Shown here: positions 34,317 to 42,851 of the stretch, piece after piece
How positions within the stretch are numbered: the stretch's first letter is position 1
Layout of the letters: the number at the start of each line of letters is the position of its first letter
From: Frankia casuarinae
Lineage (GTDB): Bacteria > Actinomycetota > Actinomycetes > Frankiales > Frankiaceae
Assembly: GCF_000013345.1 (NCBI RefSeq)
Contig: NC_007777.1
Coordinates: forward strand, 2,418,001 to 2,482,000
Direction: 5' to 3'
Length of the DNA: 64,000 bases
Made by a program: the position numbers and the translations under genes
Notes under the pieces: model-generated
What the model was told of the DNA's origin: nothing
Seen by the model: the letters and a program-made list of their open reading frames with translations, nothing else
The model's database searches: none

Positions 34317-35792
34317 GTGAGTACCGTGAGTACGCCCGCAGCGGTAGCGGACGAATCCGACCGGCTGGATCCGGCGCTGCGCAGGCTGATCGCCGTGCTG
34401 ATCATCGGTGCGATGGCGCCGCTGCTGGACACCACGATCGTCAACGTCGCGCTGAACACCATCGTGCACGACCTGCACACCACGGTCTCCGCCGTCCAGT
34501 GGGTCAGCACGAGCTACCTGCTCGCCATGGGGATGTCGATCCCGCTGGCGGGATGGGCCGTCGCCCGCTTCGGCGGCAGGCAGACCTGGATGATGTCGCT
34601 CGTCCTGTTCCTGGTCGGCTCGGCGCTGGCCGGGGTGGCGTGGAACATCGGCAGCCTGATCGCCTTCCGGGTGGTCCAGGGCACCGCGAGCGGCATGGTG
34701 CTGCCGGTGCTGCAGACGCTGCTTCTGCAGGCGGCTGGCGGGCGCCGCACCGGGCGGCTGATGTCCGCGGTGAGCATGCCCGCCGTGATCGCGCCCATAC
34801 TTGGGCCGGTGCTCGGCGGTCTGATCGTCGGCAACACCACCTGGCGGTGGATCTTCCTGATCAACATTCCCGTCTGCCTGGTCGGTATGTTGCTCGCCTG
34901 GCGGGGTCTCGAACCCACCAGCGCGCGGCCCGGTGACCCTCTGGACGCGGTGGGCCTGGCCCTGCTCTCGCCCGGCATCGCGGGCATCCTGCTGGCCCTG
35001 TCCCAGTTCAGCAGCCGCCGCGAGTTCGGCCTTCCGGTGATCATCCCGCTCGTTCTCGGGCTGGCGTTGCTCGTCGCGTTCGTCGTGCACGTGCTGCGCG
35101 GGCGCGTCGCCAACCCGATCATCGACGTCCGGCTCTTCCAGGTGCGTGCCTTCAGCGCCGCCTGCGCCCTGCTGTTCCTGTCGGGCCTGTCGCTGTTCGG
35201 TGGAACGCTGCTGGTTCCCCTCTTCCTCCAGCAGGCCCGCGGCTACTCCGCGCTGTCGGCGGGCCTGCTCCTAGTGGCTCAGGGGGTGGGGGCGATGCTC
35301 GCCCGGAGCACGGTGGGCAAACTGGCCGACCGCACGGGCTCGAGACCTCTTGTGCTGGTCGGCATCGTCCTGATCGCGCTGCCGATCATCGGCTTCACTC
35401 AGGTCGGCAGCCACACCCAGGTGCTGTTCATGGCCGCCTTCCTGCTGGTCTTCGGCTGCGGTATCAGCACGGTGAGCATCGCGGTGATGACCTCGGCCTT
35501 CCAGGGGCTGGACCGCGCGCAGGTCCCGCACGCGAGCGGGGCCACCCGAATCGTGCTCCAGGTCGGCGGCTCGTTCGGCGCGTCGATCGTCTCGCTCATC
35601 CTCGCCCGACAGATCGCCACGCACGGCGGGGGAGGCCAGACCGGCCTGATCACCGCGTTCAGTCACACGTTCTGGTGGGCGGCCGGGTTCGCCCTGATAG
35701 CGCTGATCCCCGCGGCGTTCCTCCCTGGGCGCGGGCATCAGCTCGCGCCGGCCGTCCCGAAACAGCCGCGGGGGGAGGATGCGCGCCACTGA
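34317..35792 (+). CDS. MFS drug exporter, DHA2 (EmrB/QacA) type
   Basis: The 491-residue membrane protein starts at GTG 34317 and has about 14 hydrophobic segments. Signatures are LDTTIVNVALNTIVHDL in the first helix, WVSTSYLLAMGMSIPLAGWA (motif D1 region), GRRTGRLMSAVSMPAVIAPI with motif C-like LGPVLGGLI, and WRWIFLINIPVCLVGMLLAW. It probably exports a toxic natural product. It lies beyond the IS630 insertion from SnoaL. Without the IS the two genes would be about 100 bp apart under the same TetR-controlled promoter, so the insertion may reduce its expression. Confidence 0.85.
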   Translation: MSTVSTPAAVADESDRLDPALRRLIAVLIIGAMAPLLDTTIVNVALNTIVHDLHTTVSAVQWVSTSYLLAMGMSIPLAGWAVARFGGRQTWMMSLVLFLVGSALAGVAWNIGSLIAFRVVQGTASGMVLPVLQTLLLQAAGGRRTGRLMSAVSMPAVIAPILGPVLGGLIVGNTTWRWIFLINIPVCLVGMLLAWRGLEPTSARPGDPLDAVGLALLSPGIAGILLALSQFSSRREFGLPVIIPLVLGLALLVAFVVHVLRGRVANPIIDVRLFQVRAFSAACALLFLSGLSLFGGTLLVPLFLQQARGYSALSAGLLLVAQGVGAMLARSTVGKLADRTGSRPLVLVGIVLIALPIIGFTQVGSHTQVLFMAAFLLVFGCGISTVSIAVMTSAFQGLDRAQVPHASGATRIVLQVGGSFGASIVSLILARQIATHGGGGQTGLITAFSHTFWWAAGFALIALIPAAFLPGRGHQLAPAVPKQPRGEDARH

Positions 35793-35817
35793 CCCGGTGC
35801 TCTTCCTCGGCAGCGAC

Positions 35818-35855
35818 CAGCCCCGGGTGGACGATCTCTCGTCCGCCCAGGGCTG
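35818..35855 (+). terminator. Hairpin terminator after the MFS gene
   Basis: The stem GGGTGGACGA / TCGTCCGCCC with loop TCTC (one G-T wobble), extended by CAGCC/GGGCTG, lies 25 nt after the exporter stop. The group II intron starts 8 nt downstream of it. Confidence 0.7.
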
Positions 35856-35863
35856 TCGTCGTG

Positions 35864-36656
35864 GTGCGCCCGGCATGGGCAGTCGTTTGGAGGTGGAAGT
35901 CCTCTGGGGGATGCGGCGGTGCCAACCCTGAGCTGGAGGCAACGGCGTCATCGTGAGGTGGGGGCGGGAGGAAGCCCGAGGCGAGACCCCTGCACCGAGG
36001 GACACGAACCGCGTAGGAGGCGTTTCGGTCGGGTGAGCCAGCACGCGATGGTGAAGCCCGTCACCGCCAAGAAGGCCGGGGCGTAAACGCGGGCGTAGGG
36101 GGACAGCGGCTGTTCTTATCCGGGGAGGTCTGCCCGCACCGTGATCCGTGCGTCCGCGCGTAGCACACATGGGGCCTGCGTGGACTGTGGCAGAAGTCAG
36201 CAGTGGCCGTAGTACCAGCCGGGATCTTGTGGGTGGCTGGGAAGGGCCGAACGTTGGGATGAGCGGACGAGGGAGTGTTGCTCGCGCCAGTCGCGGGGAT
36301 CGCCGCCCCCCGATCCAGGGGCCGTTGTGGGAGGAGACGGTGCATCCGTCGGAGACCACGGTGGGCGTAGCTACGGGTCGGCGCGCATTGGCGAGTCCGT
36401 TTCCGGGCCGGCAGGTGGCCTGTGGTCACGGGAGAACCTGTCGGTGGCGTTGCGGCGTGTCGAGGCCAATCGTGGCGCGCCGGGGGTGGACGGGATGACC
36501 ACGGCCGAGTTGCGGCCGTGGCTGGTTGTTCACTGGCCGGTGGTGCGGGAGGCGTTGGACGCGGGGAGTTACCGACCTGCGCCGGTCCGCCAGGTGATGA
36601 TCCCGAAGCCTGGGGGCGGTCAGCGGATGCTGGGAGTTCCGACGGTCAGGGCATAG
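35864..36656 (+). mobile_element. Group II intron (class C-like), 3' truncated
   Basis: The segment begins GTGCGCCCGGCATGGGC, the standard 5' end of bacterial class C group II introns, directly downstream of a transcription terminator hairpin, the usual target of that class. About 450 nt of GC-rich ribozyme-type sequence (domains I-IV in part) precedes a reverse transcriptase start. The reverse transcriptase is cut after about 110 residues, and no domain V/VI is seen. The junction near 36656 leads into the recombinase module, so the intron cannot splice or move on its own. Confidence 0.65.
36327..36656 (+). pseudogene. Group II intron reverse transcriptase/maturase, N-terminal fragment
   Basis: The 109-residue frame includes SRENLSVALRRVEANRGAPG, VDGMTTAELRPW and YRPAPVRQVMIPKPGGGQRM followed by LGVPTV, which are RT blocks 0-1 of group II intron maturases. 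It ends at TAG 36654-36656, long before the YADD catalytic motif. The first codons and exact start are uncertain. Confidence 0.7.
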
Positions 36657-36693
36657 TGCTGAATTGCCCAGGCCGTCTTTGGGTTTTCTAACG

Positions 36694-37074
36694 GTGACCC
36701 ATCCGTTTCACGCGTTTGCTGGCCGGCGTCTGGAGATTTTGTATGTCAAGCGCCGGGGTGGTGGGCTGGTGTTTGTCTGCGTGCGTGATGTGAGCCGGAC
36801 GGTGACGTTGCCGCAGGCGTGGACGGATCGTGGGGAGGCCCCGATGACCCTACGGCTGTCGGTGGAGCAGCTGGGTGCTGCACGGGCGCTGGCCGATGCC
36901 CTGCTGCGCCGGGGTGAGCGCGTCGGGGCGGGGCAGGGGGAGGACAGCGGGGAGGTGGCGTGCGAGGCCCCGGCGGGGCCGGGATCGAGGGGCCATGGCG
37001 GGGCTGGGGGTGTGGCGCGAGCAGGTGATGGTGCTGGCGAACATGGTCGAGGCGGTGCTGGAGGGTCGCTGTGA
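36694..37074 (+). CDS. DUF5372-like small protein coupled to the serine recombinase
   Basis: The start GTG 36694 (VTHPFHAFAGRRLEILYVKR) matches the beginning of DUF5372 proteins. The GLVFVCVRDVSRTVTLPQAW and TDRG...LSVEQLGAARALADAL segments follow. Its stop overlaps the recombinase start by four bases (GTGA), so the two are translationally coupled. Proteins of this type are often found next to serine recombinases of integrative or transposable elements. Their function is unknown to me; a targeting or accessory role is an inference from the coupling. Confidence 0.6.
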   Translation: MTHPFHAFAGRRLEILYVKRRGGGLVFVCVRDVSRTVTLPQAWTDRGEAPMTLRLSVEQLGAARALADALLRRGERVGAGQGEDSGEVACEAPAGPGSRGHGGAGGVARAGDGAGEHGRGGAGGSL

Positions 37075-39560
37075 ACGGGCTGTCGAAGATCACCGCGTCG
37101 CATCGGTCCCGGGTGGCGGTGGTCTACCTGCGGCAGTCGACGCTGGTGCAGGTGCGGGACAACACCGCCTCCACGGTGCGGCAGTACGGCCTGGTGGACA
37201 CGGCCGTGGAGCTGGGCTGGGACCGCGAGAACGTGCGGGTGATCGACGCGGACCTGGGGGTGTCGGGGACGTTCGGTGCCGACCGCGAGGGCTTCCGCGA
37301 CCTGGTGGCCCAGGTGTGTCTGGGCGAGATCGGGGCGATCTTCGGGTTGGAGGTGTCCCGGCTGGCCCGCTCGTCGGCGGACTTCGCCCGCCTGCTGGAG
37401 TTGGCCCGTCTGACGGATGCGCTGCTGGTGGACGCCGACGGTGTCTACGATCTCGCGGACATCAACGACCGCCTCCTGCTCGGGCTGAAGGGCAGTATGT
37501 CCGAGTGTGAGCTGCACCTGCTGACGGGCCGGCTGCAGGGCGCGAAACGGGCCGCGGCCGAACGCGGCGAGCTGCGTTTCCCGCTGCCGGTCGGCTACGT
37601 CTACGACGACGAGGGTGTCTGCGTGATCGACCCGGATCAGGAGGTGCAGGGGGCCATCCGGGACGTCTTCGCCGCGTTCGCCGCGGGCGGCTCGGCGTTC
37701 CAGGTGGTGGCCGCGTTCGTTCGGCGGCGGTTCCCGCTGCGGGCCTATGGGGGGATCTGGGCCGGGCAGTTGCGATGGGGCCGGCTGACGCACTCCCGGG
37801 CGCTGGGGGTGCTGTCCAACCCGTGCTATGCGGGCACCTACGTCTACGGCCGGTACGCCACCTGCCGGACGGTGCGCCCGGACGGCACCGTGCACACCGG
37901 GGTGCGGCTGCGCCCGCGCGAGCAGTGGCCCGTGGTGCGCCACGGCCACCACGAGAGCTACATCAGCTGGGAGGAGTATGTGGCCATCGAGGCGAGGCTT
38001 TCGGCCAACTGCACCCACCAGGGGGCCCGCCCGGCGCGGGAGGGCCTGGCCCTGTGCCAGGGGATCATGTTCTGCGGGTCGTGCGGGCGGCCGATGACCA
38101 CCCGCTACTACCCACAGGGGCGGGCGGCCTACGGCTGCTCGTCGTCGCGCGCCGACCACGAGGCCACGCCCACCTGCCGGTCGATCCGCGCCGACGTCGT
38201 CGACGACGCGGTGGCCGGCCTGCTACTGGCCACGGTGTCGCCGGGGCAGATCGAACAAGCCCTGGCCGCCGCGGACGAGGTCACCTCCCGGCACACCCGC
38301 GCCCACCGCGCGGCCGAGCTGGCCGTGGAACGCGCCCGCTACGACGCCGACCGCGCCGAGCGGGCGTTGGGCGCGGTGGAGCCGGAGAACCGGCTGGTCG
38401 CCCGCACCCTGGAGACCCGCTGGGAAGCCAGACTGTCCGCCTTGGCCGAAGCCGAGGCCGCCCTGGCCGCTGTCCGGGAGCGCAGGCCGGCGCTGCCGGA
38501 CCGGGACGGCCTGCGCGCACTGGCCGCGGACCTGCCCGGACTCTGGCACAACCCGCACACCCGGGACCGGGACCGCAAGCGGCTGCTGCGCACCCTCATC
38601 TCGGACGTCACCCTGCTGCCCGAGACCGACCGGGCCCGCGCCCGGCTTGGGGTGCGCTGGCACACCGGCGCCACCGACGAACTCGCCCTGCGCAGACCGG
38701 CCACCTCGCCACAGGTGCGCAGGACCCCGGCCCCGGCCCGCCAGCTGATCGCCCGGCTCGGCCCGGACCATTCCGACGCCGAGATCGTCACCGCACTCGC
38801 CGACGCCGGGCTGACCACCGCAACCGGCCGTCCCTACGACGAAGCGGCCGTCGCCTGGGTCCGCCACGCCTTCCACATCCCCGGCCGGTGTCCGTTCCGG
38901 GACGGGGAGATCTCCGTCGACCAGGTCGCGGCGACCCTCGGGATCACCGCCAACGCCGTCTACTACTGGCTCACCCACGACCGGCTGGCCGGCCGCAAGG
39001 ATCTCTCCGGACGCTGGTGCATCCCCTGGAACGCCCAGGTCGAGGCCGCCTGTCGCCGCCAGATCGACGCCTCCGGCCACCTCATCCCCCGCACCCCCGG
39101 CCCCCGTGAGGTCCTGCCCGGCGACGTCACCGTCCACGAGGCCGCCACCCGGCTCGGCGTGCCCGACGACGTCGTCTACTACCGCATCCGTATCGGCCAG
39201 CTGACCGCGCGGCGCACCCCGAGCGGGTGCCTGAGCCTCCCGTGGAACCCGCAGGCCGAGGCCGCCTGCCGCACGCGGATCGCACATCCCGGATCCGGCC
39301 CGACCGGCCCGGGCAGCCGGCCCCTCCCGCACGCCGCCACCGCACACGGAGACATCAGCGTCCAGCAGGCCGCCACCAGGCTCGGTATCCCCACCGCGCA
39401 GGTCTACTACTGGATCCGCCGCGGCTACCTGACCGCCTACCGCCTCAACGCTGGCCGGGTCGCCATCCCCTGGAACGACCAGGTGGAAACCGCCTGCCTC
39501 CACCGCGCCGCCCGCACCGTGAAAGTCAACTCCACAACCCAAACGATCACAGCGAGATGA
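37071..39560 (+). CDS. Large serine recombinase with three C-terminal HTH-like repeats
   Basis: The 829-residue protein has the resolvase catalytic domain at the N-terminus (VAVVYLRQSTLVQVRDN, nucleophile about Ser23; SRLARSSADFARLLEL). The recombinase domain and zinc ribbon (FCGSCGRPMTTRYY...C) follow, then a long coiled coil (AELAVERARYDADRAERALG). The last 220 residues hold three repeats of about 55-60 residues: GEISVDQVAATLGITANAVY..., GDVTVHEAATRLGVPDDVVY... and GDISVQQAATRLGIPTAQVY..., each ending in a (V/L)..PW(N)(A/P/D)Q.E.AC motif, consistent with MerR/excisionase-type DNA-binding helices. Apparently intact. It probably drives movement of the DUF5372-recombinase unit. Confidence 0.85.
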   Translation: MNGLSKITASHRSRVAVVYLRQSTLVQVRDNTASTVRQYGLVDTAVELGWDRENVRVIDADLGVSGTFGADREGFRDLVAQVCLGEIGAIFGLEVSRLARSSADFARLLELARLTDALLVDADGVYDLADINDRLLLGLKGSMSECELHLLTGRLQGAKRAAAERGELRFPLPVGYVYDDEGVCVIDPDQEVQGAIRDVFAAFAAGGSAFQVVAAFVRRRFPLRAYGGIWAGQLRWGRLTHSRALGVLSNPCYAGTYVYGRYATCRTVRPDGTVHTGVRLRPREQWPVVRHGHHESYISWEEYVAIEARLSANCTHQGARPAREGLALCQGIMFCGSCGRPMTTRYYPQGRAAYGCSSSRADHEATPTCRSIRADVVDDAVAGLLLATVSPGQIEQALAAADEVTSRHTRAHRAAELAVERARYDADRAERALGAVEPENRLVARTLETRWEARLSALAEAEAALAAVRERRPALPDRDGLRALAADLPGLWHNPHTRDRDRKRLLRTLISDVTLLPETDRARARLGVRWHTGATDELALRRPATSPQVRRTPAPARQLIARLGPDHSDAEIVTALADAGLTTATGRPYDEAAVAWVRHAFHIPGRCPFRDGEISVDQVAATLGITANAVYYWLTHDRLAGRKDLSGRWCIPWNAQVEAACRRQIDASGHLIPRTPGPREVLPGDVTVHEAATRLGVPDDVVYYRIRIGQLTARRTPSGCLSLPWNPQAEAACRTRIAHPGSGPTGPGSRPLPHAATAHGDISVQQAATRLGIPTAQVYYWIRRGYLTAYRLNAGRVAIPWNDQVETACLHRAARTVKVNSTTQTITAR

Positions 39561-39885
39561 ACAGTATGAAGGCACCACGTTCACCGACGCCGGCATCACC
39601 ACCGTCAAGATCCCACCCCGAACCCTGCGGGCGAACGCCTACGCGGAACGGTTCATCCGCACGGTCCGGACCGAGGTCACCGACCGGATGCTGATCTTCG
39701 GTGAGCGGCACCTTCGCGTTGCCCTGGCCGAGTACGCACGGAACTACAACAGACGACGACCCCATCGTGGCCGCGACCTTCAACCACCACAGCCCGATCA
39801 CCCCGTCGCGGACCTGACCCAGGAACGGATCAAGCGCCGGCCCGTCCTCGGCGGCTTGATCAACGAATATGAACGAGCCGCCTAA
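39561..39885 (+). pseudogene. Integrase-core transposase, C-terminal remnant
   Basis: The open frame after the recombinase stop reads FTDAGITTVKIPPRTLRANA, YAERFIRTVRTEVTDRMLIF, GERHLRVALAEYARNYNRRR and PHRGRDLQPPQPDHPVADLT, and ends RRPVLGGLINEYERAA. This is the end of an rve-domain transposase with the catalytic Glu region. The first two thirds are missing, cut at the recombinase element. Confidence 0.75.
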
Positions 39886-40267
39886 AACCCCCGGTCAACG
39901 CGGGTGCCCGAGTTTTGACACCCCGACGTGGTCCTGAACCATCCGCGAGAATTGCTTCTTTACACGCGGGCTGACCGTAGCACTCCGCTGCGGGAGTCGA
40001 GGCGAAATTCTGCATAATACCCCGCATTGATGGCCGCAAGGAGTCCGTCAGTGGGATGAAAGATCGCGCGGCTAACGTCGTCGCTGTCCACAGTGCCTGG
40101 TCGGGCGTGCCGCATCCGGCGCCGCGAGGCCATGCGCGACGACTACATCCTCTCCGCTGGAAGGGGAAATCGGCAATGACGGTAATGACCACACGGACCG
40201 GTGTCGAACAGGATTTCGGCCGACTTTCGACGCGAGAAGGTGCCGGTACGACACGCGGGATCCTACC
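39886..40267 (+). promoter_or_regulatory. Upstream region of the KAS III operon
   Basis: This stretch between the transposase relic and the KAS III gene holds no full gene. It has a TTGACA box at 39915-39920 without an obvious -10 partner, and a small open frame (40176-40271) described separately. It is presumed to carry the promoter of the operon from 40268. Confidence 0.35.
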
Positions 40268-40271
40268 TTGA
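40176..40271 (+). CDS. Possible leader peptide overlapping the KAS III start
   Basis: The 31-codon frame MTVMTTRTGVEQDFGRLSTR... starts at ATG 40176 behind GAAGGGGAAAT. It ends at TGA 40269-40271, which overlaps the TTG start of the next gene (TTGA). The overlap would allow coupled translation of the TTG-started gene. It has no known homologue; chance is possible. Confidence 0.3.
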   Translation: MTVMTTRTGVEQDFGRLSTREGAGTTRGILP

Positions 40272-41344
40272 CGGCCCGCGCCGCGGTGCTGTCCGGGCTG
40301 GGCGGTTGGGTGCCGCCCCGGCTGGTGACCAACGACCAGCTCGCCGAGGAACTGGACACGACCGATGAATGGATCAGGACGCGAACCGGAATCCGCCAGC
40401 GGTTCGTCGTCGACGCGGGCATGGCAACGTCGGGTATCGCGATCGAGGCGGGGCGGCGCGCGCTGAGGTCCGCCGACCGGTCGAGGGTGGACCTGGTGGT
40501 GCTGGCGACCAGCACGCCGGATCACCCCTGTCCGGCGACGGCTCCCGAAGTCGCCAGCAGGCTCGGGCTCGGGGAGGCACCGGCCTTCGACATCGCGGCG
40601 GTGTGCAGTGGTTTCGTCTACGCGCTGGCCACGTCCGCGACGATGATCGCAAGCGGATCGGTCGACACCGCGTTGGTCATCGGGGCCGACTCGTTCTCCA
40701 CCATCCTCAACCCGCGGGACCGCACCACCAGGGCGATCTTCGGTGACGGTGCCGGCGCCGTCGTCCTGCGGGCCGGCGAGGCCGGTGAGCGGGGTGCGAT
40801 CCTCGGATTCGACCTCGGGAGCGACGGTTCCCAGGCCGACCTCATCACGGTGCCGGCCGGTGGCTCCGAGCAGCGCTCGATGGGGCTGCTCGCGCCGGAG
40901 GACGACTACTTCTTCGACATGCAGGGGCGCTCCGTCTTCCGCAACGCCGTGATCCGGATGAGCGAGTCCGCGGGGAAGGTGGCCGAGCGCGTCGGCTGGT
41001 CGGTCGGCGAGATCGACCGTGTCATCGCGCATCAGGCGAACGTCCGCATCCTGCACGCCGTCGCACTCGAGCTCGGGATTCCCGTGGAACGGCTGGTGGT
41101 GAACCTCGACCGGGTCGCGAACACGGTTGCGGCGTCCATCCCACTCGCCCTGGTCGACGGCGTCGTCTCCGGTCACCTGCAACCGGATGACCAGGTCATG
41201 CTCTGCGGATTCGGTGGCGGCCTCACCTGGGGAGCCGCGGGGCTGACGCTCCCGTCCCTGTCCGTCGAGCCGCTGCCCGGGCTCCCGCTCCCGACTCGTC
41301 CGCCCCTTCCCGCCGCGCTGCCCGTACCGGCTGCGGCCCGCTGA
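40268..41344 (+). CDS. Beta-ketoacyl-ACP synthase III (FabH-like)
   Basis: The 358-residue protein starts at TTG 40268 and follows FabH: WIRTRTGIRQRFVV, FDIAAVCSGFVYALATSATM (nucleophile Cys113), FGDGAGAVVLRAG, and FRNAVIRMSESAGKVAERVG with VIAHQANVRILHAV (catalytic His). Asn is in VANTVAASIPLALVDG, and GFGGGLTWGA closes the fold. It would start a short acyl or polyketide chain on the ACP encoded next. The C-terminus has an extra proline-rich tail of about 25 residues. Confidence 0.82.
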   Translation: MTARAAVLSGLGGWVPPRLVTNDQLAEELDTTDEWIRTRTGIRQRFVVDAGMATSGIAIEAGRRALRSADRSRVDLVVLATSTPDHPCPATAPEVASRLGLGEAPAFDIAAVCSGFVYALATSATMIASGSVDTALVIGADSFSTILNPRDRTTRAIFGDGAGAVVLRAGEAGERGAILGFDLGSDGSQADLITVPAGGSEQRSMGLLAPEDDYFFDMQGRSVFRNAVIRMSESAGKVAERVGWSVGEIDRVIAHQANVRILHAVALELGIPVERLVVNLDRVANTVAASIPLALVDGVVSGHLQPDDQVMLCGFGGGLTWGAAGLTLPSLSVEPLPGLPLPTRPPLPAALPVPAAAR

Positions 41345-41356
41345 TCGGAGAACATC

Positions 41357-41596
41357 ATGAACGCGCTGGAAGGAACGCTCACCGACCTGCTCGTGTCCCG
41401 GCTCGGTGTCGTCGCCGAGGGCGTCACGCCCGACAGCACCTACGAGCAGCTGATGCTCGACTCTCTCGGTCTGATCGAGTTCCTCCTGATCATCAGGAAG
41501 GAGCTCGGGGTGTCGCTCGACGACGACGCCCTGCAGACCGGCACCACCCTGGCCGAGACCGCCAGGCTGGTCGAGGCGAAGGGGAGCCGGGTGTGA
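41357..41596 (+). CDS. Acyl carrier protein
   Basis: The 79-residue protein carries the phosphopantetheine site DSLGLIEFLLI with the serine of the DSL motif (residue about 36). The ATG has a weak ribosome site. It lies between two ketosynthase genes and overlaps the next start by four bases (GTGA), so it is part of the same small biosynthetic operon. Confidence 0.85.
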   Translation: MNALEGTLTDLLVSRLGVVAEGVTPDSTYEQLMLDSLGLIEFLLIIRKELGVSLDDDALQTGTTLAETARLVEAKGSRV

Positions 41597-42831
41597 CCGG
41601 TTCCTCGCCGGCCCGGTTCGACGCCGCGATCACCGGTCTGGGCCTGGTCAGCGCCGCCGGCATCGGGACGGACGCCACCTGGGAGCGGGTGTGTTCCGGG
41701 GTGTCCACGGCGGCGCGGGACCCGGCCCTGGCCGGTCTCCCGGTCGACTTCTCCTGCCGGGTGCCGGACTTCGACGGGACGAAGCTGCTGGGCCGAGCCA
41801 TGGCCTGGCGGCTCGACCGGTTCGTCCAGCTTGCGATCGTGGCCGCTCGCCAGGCGATCGCCGATGCCCGGCTGGACCCGGGGACGTGGGACGGCGCGCG
41901 CGTCGGCGTGGTGATCGGCAACTCGCTTGGCGGCACCGACACCTGGGAACGGCAGCACCGCTCTCTCGTCGAAGGCGCGCCGGAGGACGTCTCGCCGTTG
42001 ATGATCCCTATGGGGATGGCGAACATGGTCGCGGGCTGCGTGGCGATCGACTGCCAGGCGCTCGGCCCAAGTCTGGTCACGGCGACGGCCTGTGCGTCCG
42101 GCTCCACCGCCGTAGGTCTCGCCCGGGACCTGCTGCGGTCCGACACCTGCGACGTCGTGATAGCCGGCGGTGCCGAGTCGGCCCTGTCCGCGGGTGCGAT
42201 CACCGGCCTGCAGCGGATGGGCGCGCTGTCGGCCCGGCGTGACGACCCGGCCGCCGCGTCGCGCCCGTTCGACGTGGCCCGGGACGGGTTCGTCGCCGGT
42301 GAGGGCGCTGGGATCCTCGTTCTTGAGCGGCCCGCCGACGCCCGCGCCCGCGGGGCCGACGTCCACGCCCTGGTCAGCGGATTTGGAGCCTCGTCGGACG
42401 CGTACCACGCGACTGCGCCTGATCCGGCCGGGGCGGGCATCGAGCGGGCGGTGCGGGCGGCTCTGCGAGACGCGGGGATCGCCGGCGACGACGTCGACCA
42501 TGTCAACGCGCACGGCACGTCGACGCCGCTCAACGACGTCACCGAGGCCAGGGCGCTGCGCCGGACCCTCGGCGAGCGTCCCCTGGTGACGTCGACCAAG
42601 GGGGTGACTGGCCACGCCCTGGCCGCAGCCGGCTCCATCGAGGCCGGTCTCACCGCGTTGGCGCTGCGCCACGGCGCCGTCCCGCCGACGGCGAATCTCA
42701 CCGACCTGGATCCCGCGGTCGACCTGACGGTCGTCGCCGGCACGGCGACGACCGCGTCCCTCGATGTGGCGCTGAGCACCTCGCTGGGATTCGGCGGTCA
42801 CAACGCGGCGCTGGTGCTCCTCGCCGCCTGA
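41593..42831 (+). CDS. Beta-ketoacyl-ACP synthase II (KAS I/II family)
   Basis: The 412-residue protein shows the decarboxylating ketosynthase triad. The cysteine is in LVTATACASGSTAVGLARDL, the first histidine in VNAHGTSTPLNDVTEARALR and the second in TSTKGVTGHALAAAGSIEAG. The GFGGHN motif closes the sequence. It would extend the chain held on the neighbouring ACP. The start GTG overlaps the ACP stop. Confidence 0.85.
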   Translation: MTGSSPARFDAAITGLGLVSAAGIGTDATWERVCSGVSTAARDPALAGLPVDFSCRVPDFDGTKLLGRAMAWRLDRFVQLAIVAARQAIADARLDPGTWDGARVGVVIGNSLGGTDTWERQHRSLVEGAPEDVSPLMIPMGMANMVAGCVAIDCQALGPSLVTATACASGSTAVGLARDLLRSDTCDVVIAGGAESALSAGAITGLQRMGALSARRDDPAAASRPFDVARDGFVAGEGAGILVLERPADARARGADVHALVSGFGASSDAYHATAPDPAGAGIERAVRAALRDAGIAGDDVDHVNAHGTSTPLNDVTEARALRRTLGERPLVTSTKGVTGHALAAAGSIEAGLTALALRHGAVPPTANLTDLDPAVDLTVVAGTATTASLDVALSTSLGFGGHNAALVLLAA

Positions 42832-42851
42832 GTCCGAAAGGAGAACGTGGG

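Noticed and set aside
37775-39109. A 444-codon frame inside the serine recombinase gene
   Set aside because: Overlaps the recombinase in another frame and has the biased composition of a shadow.
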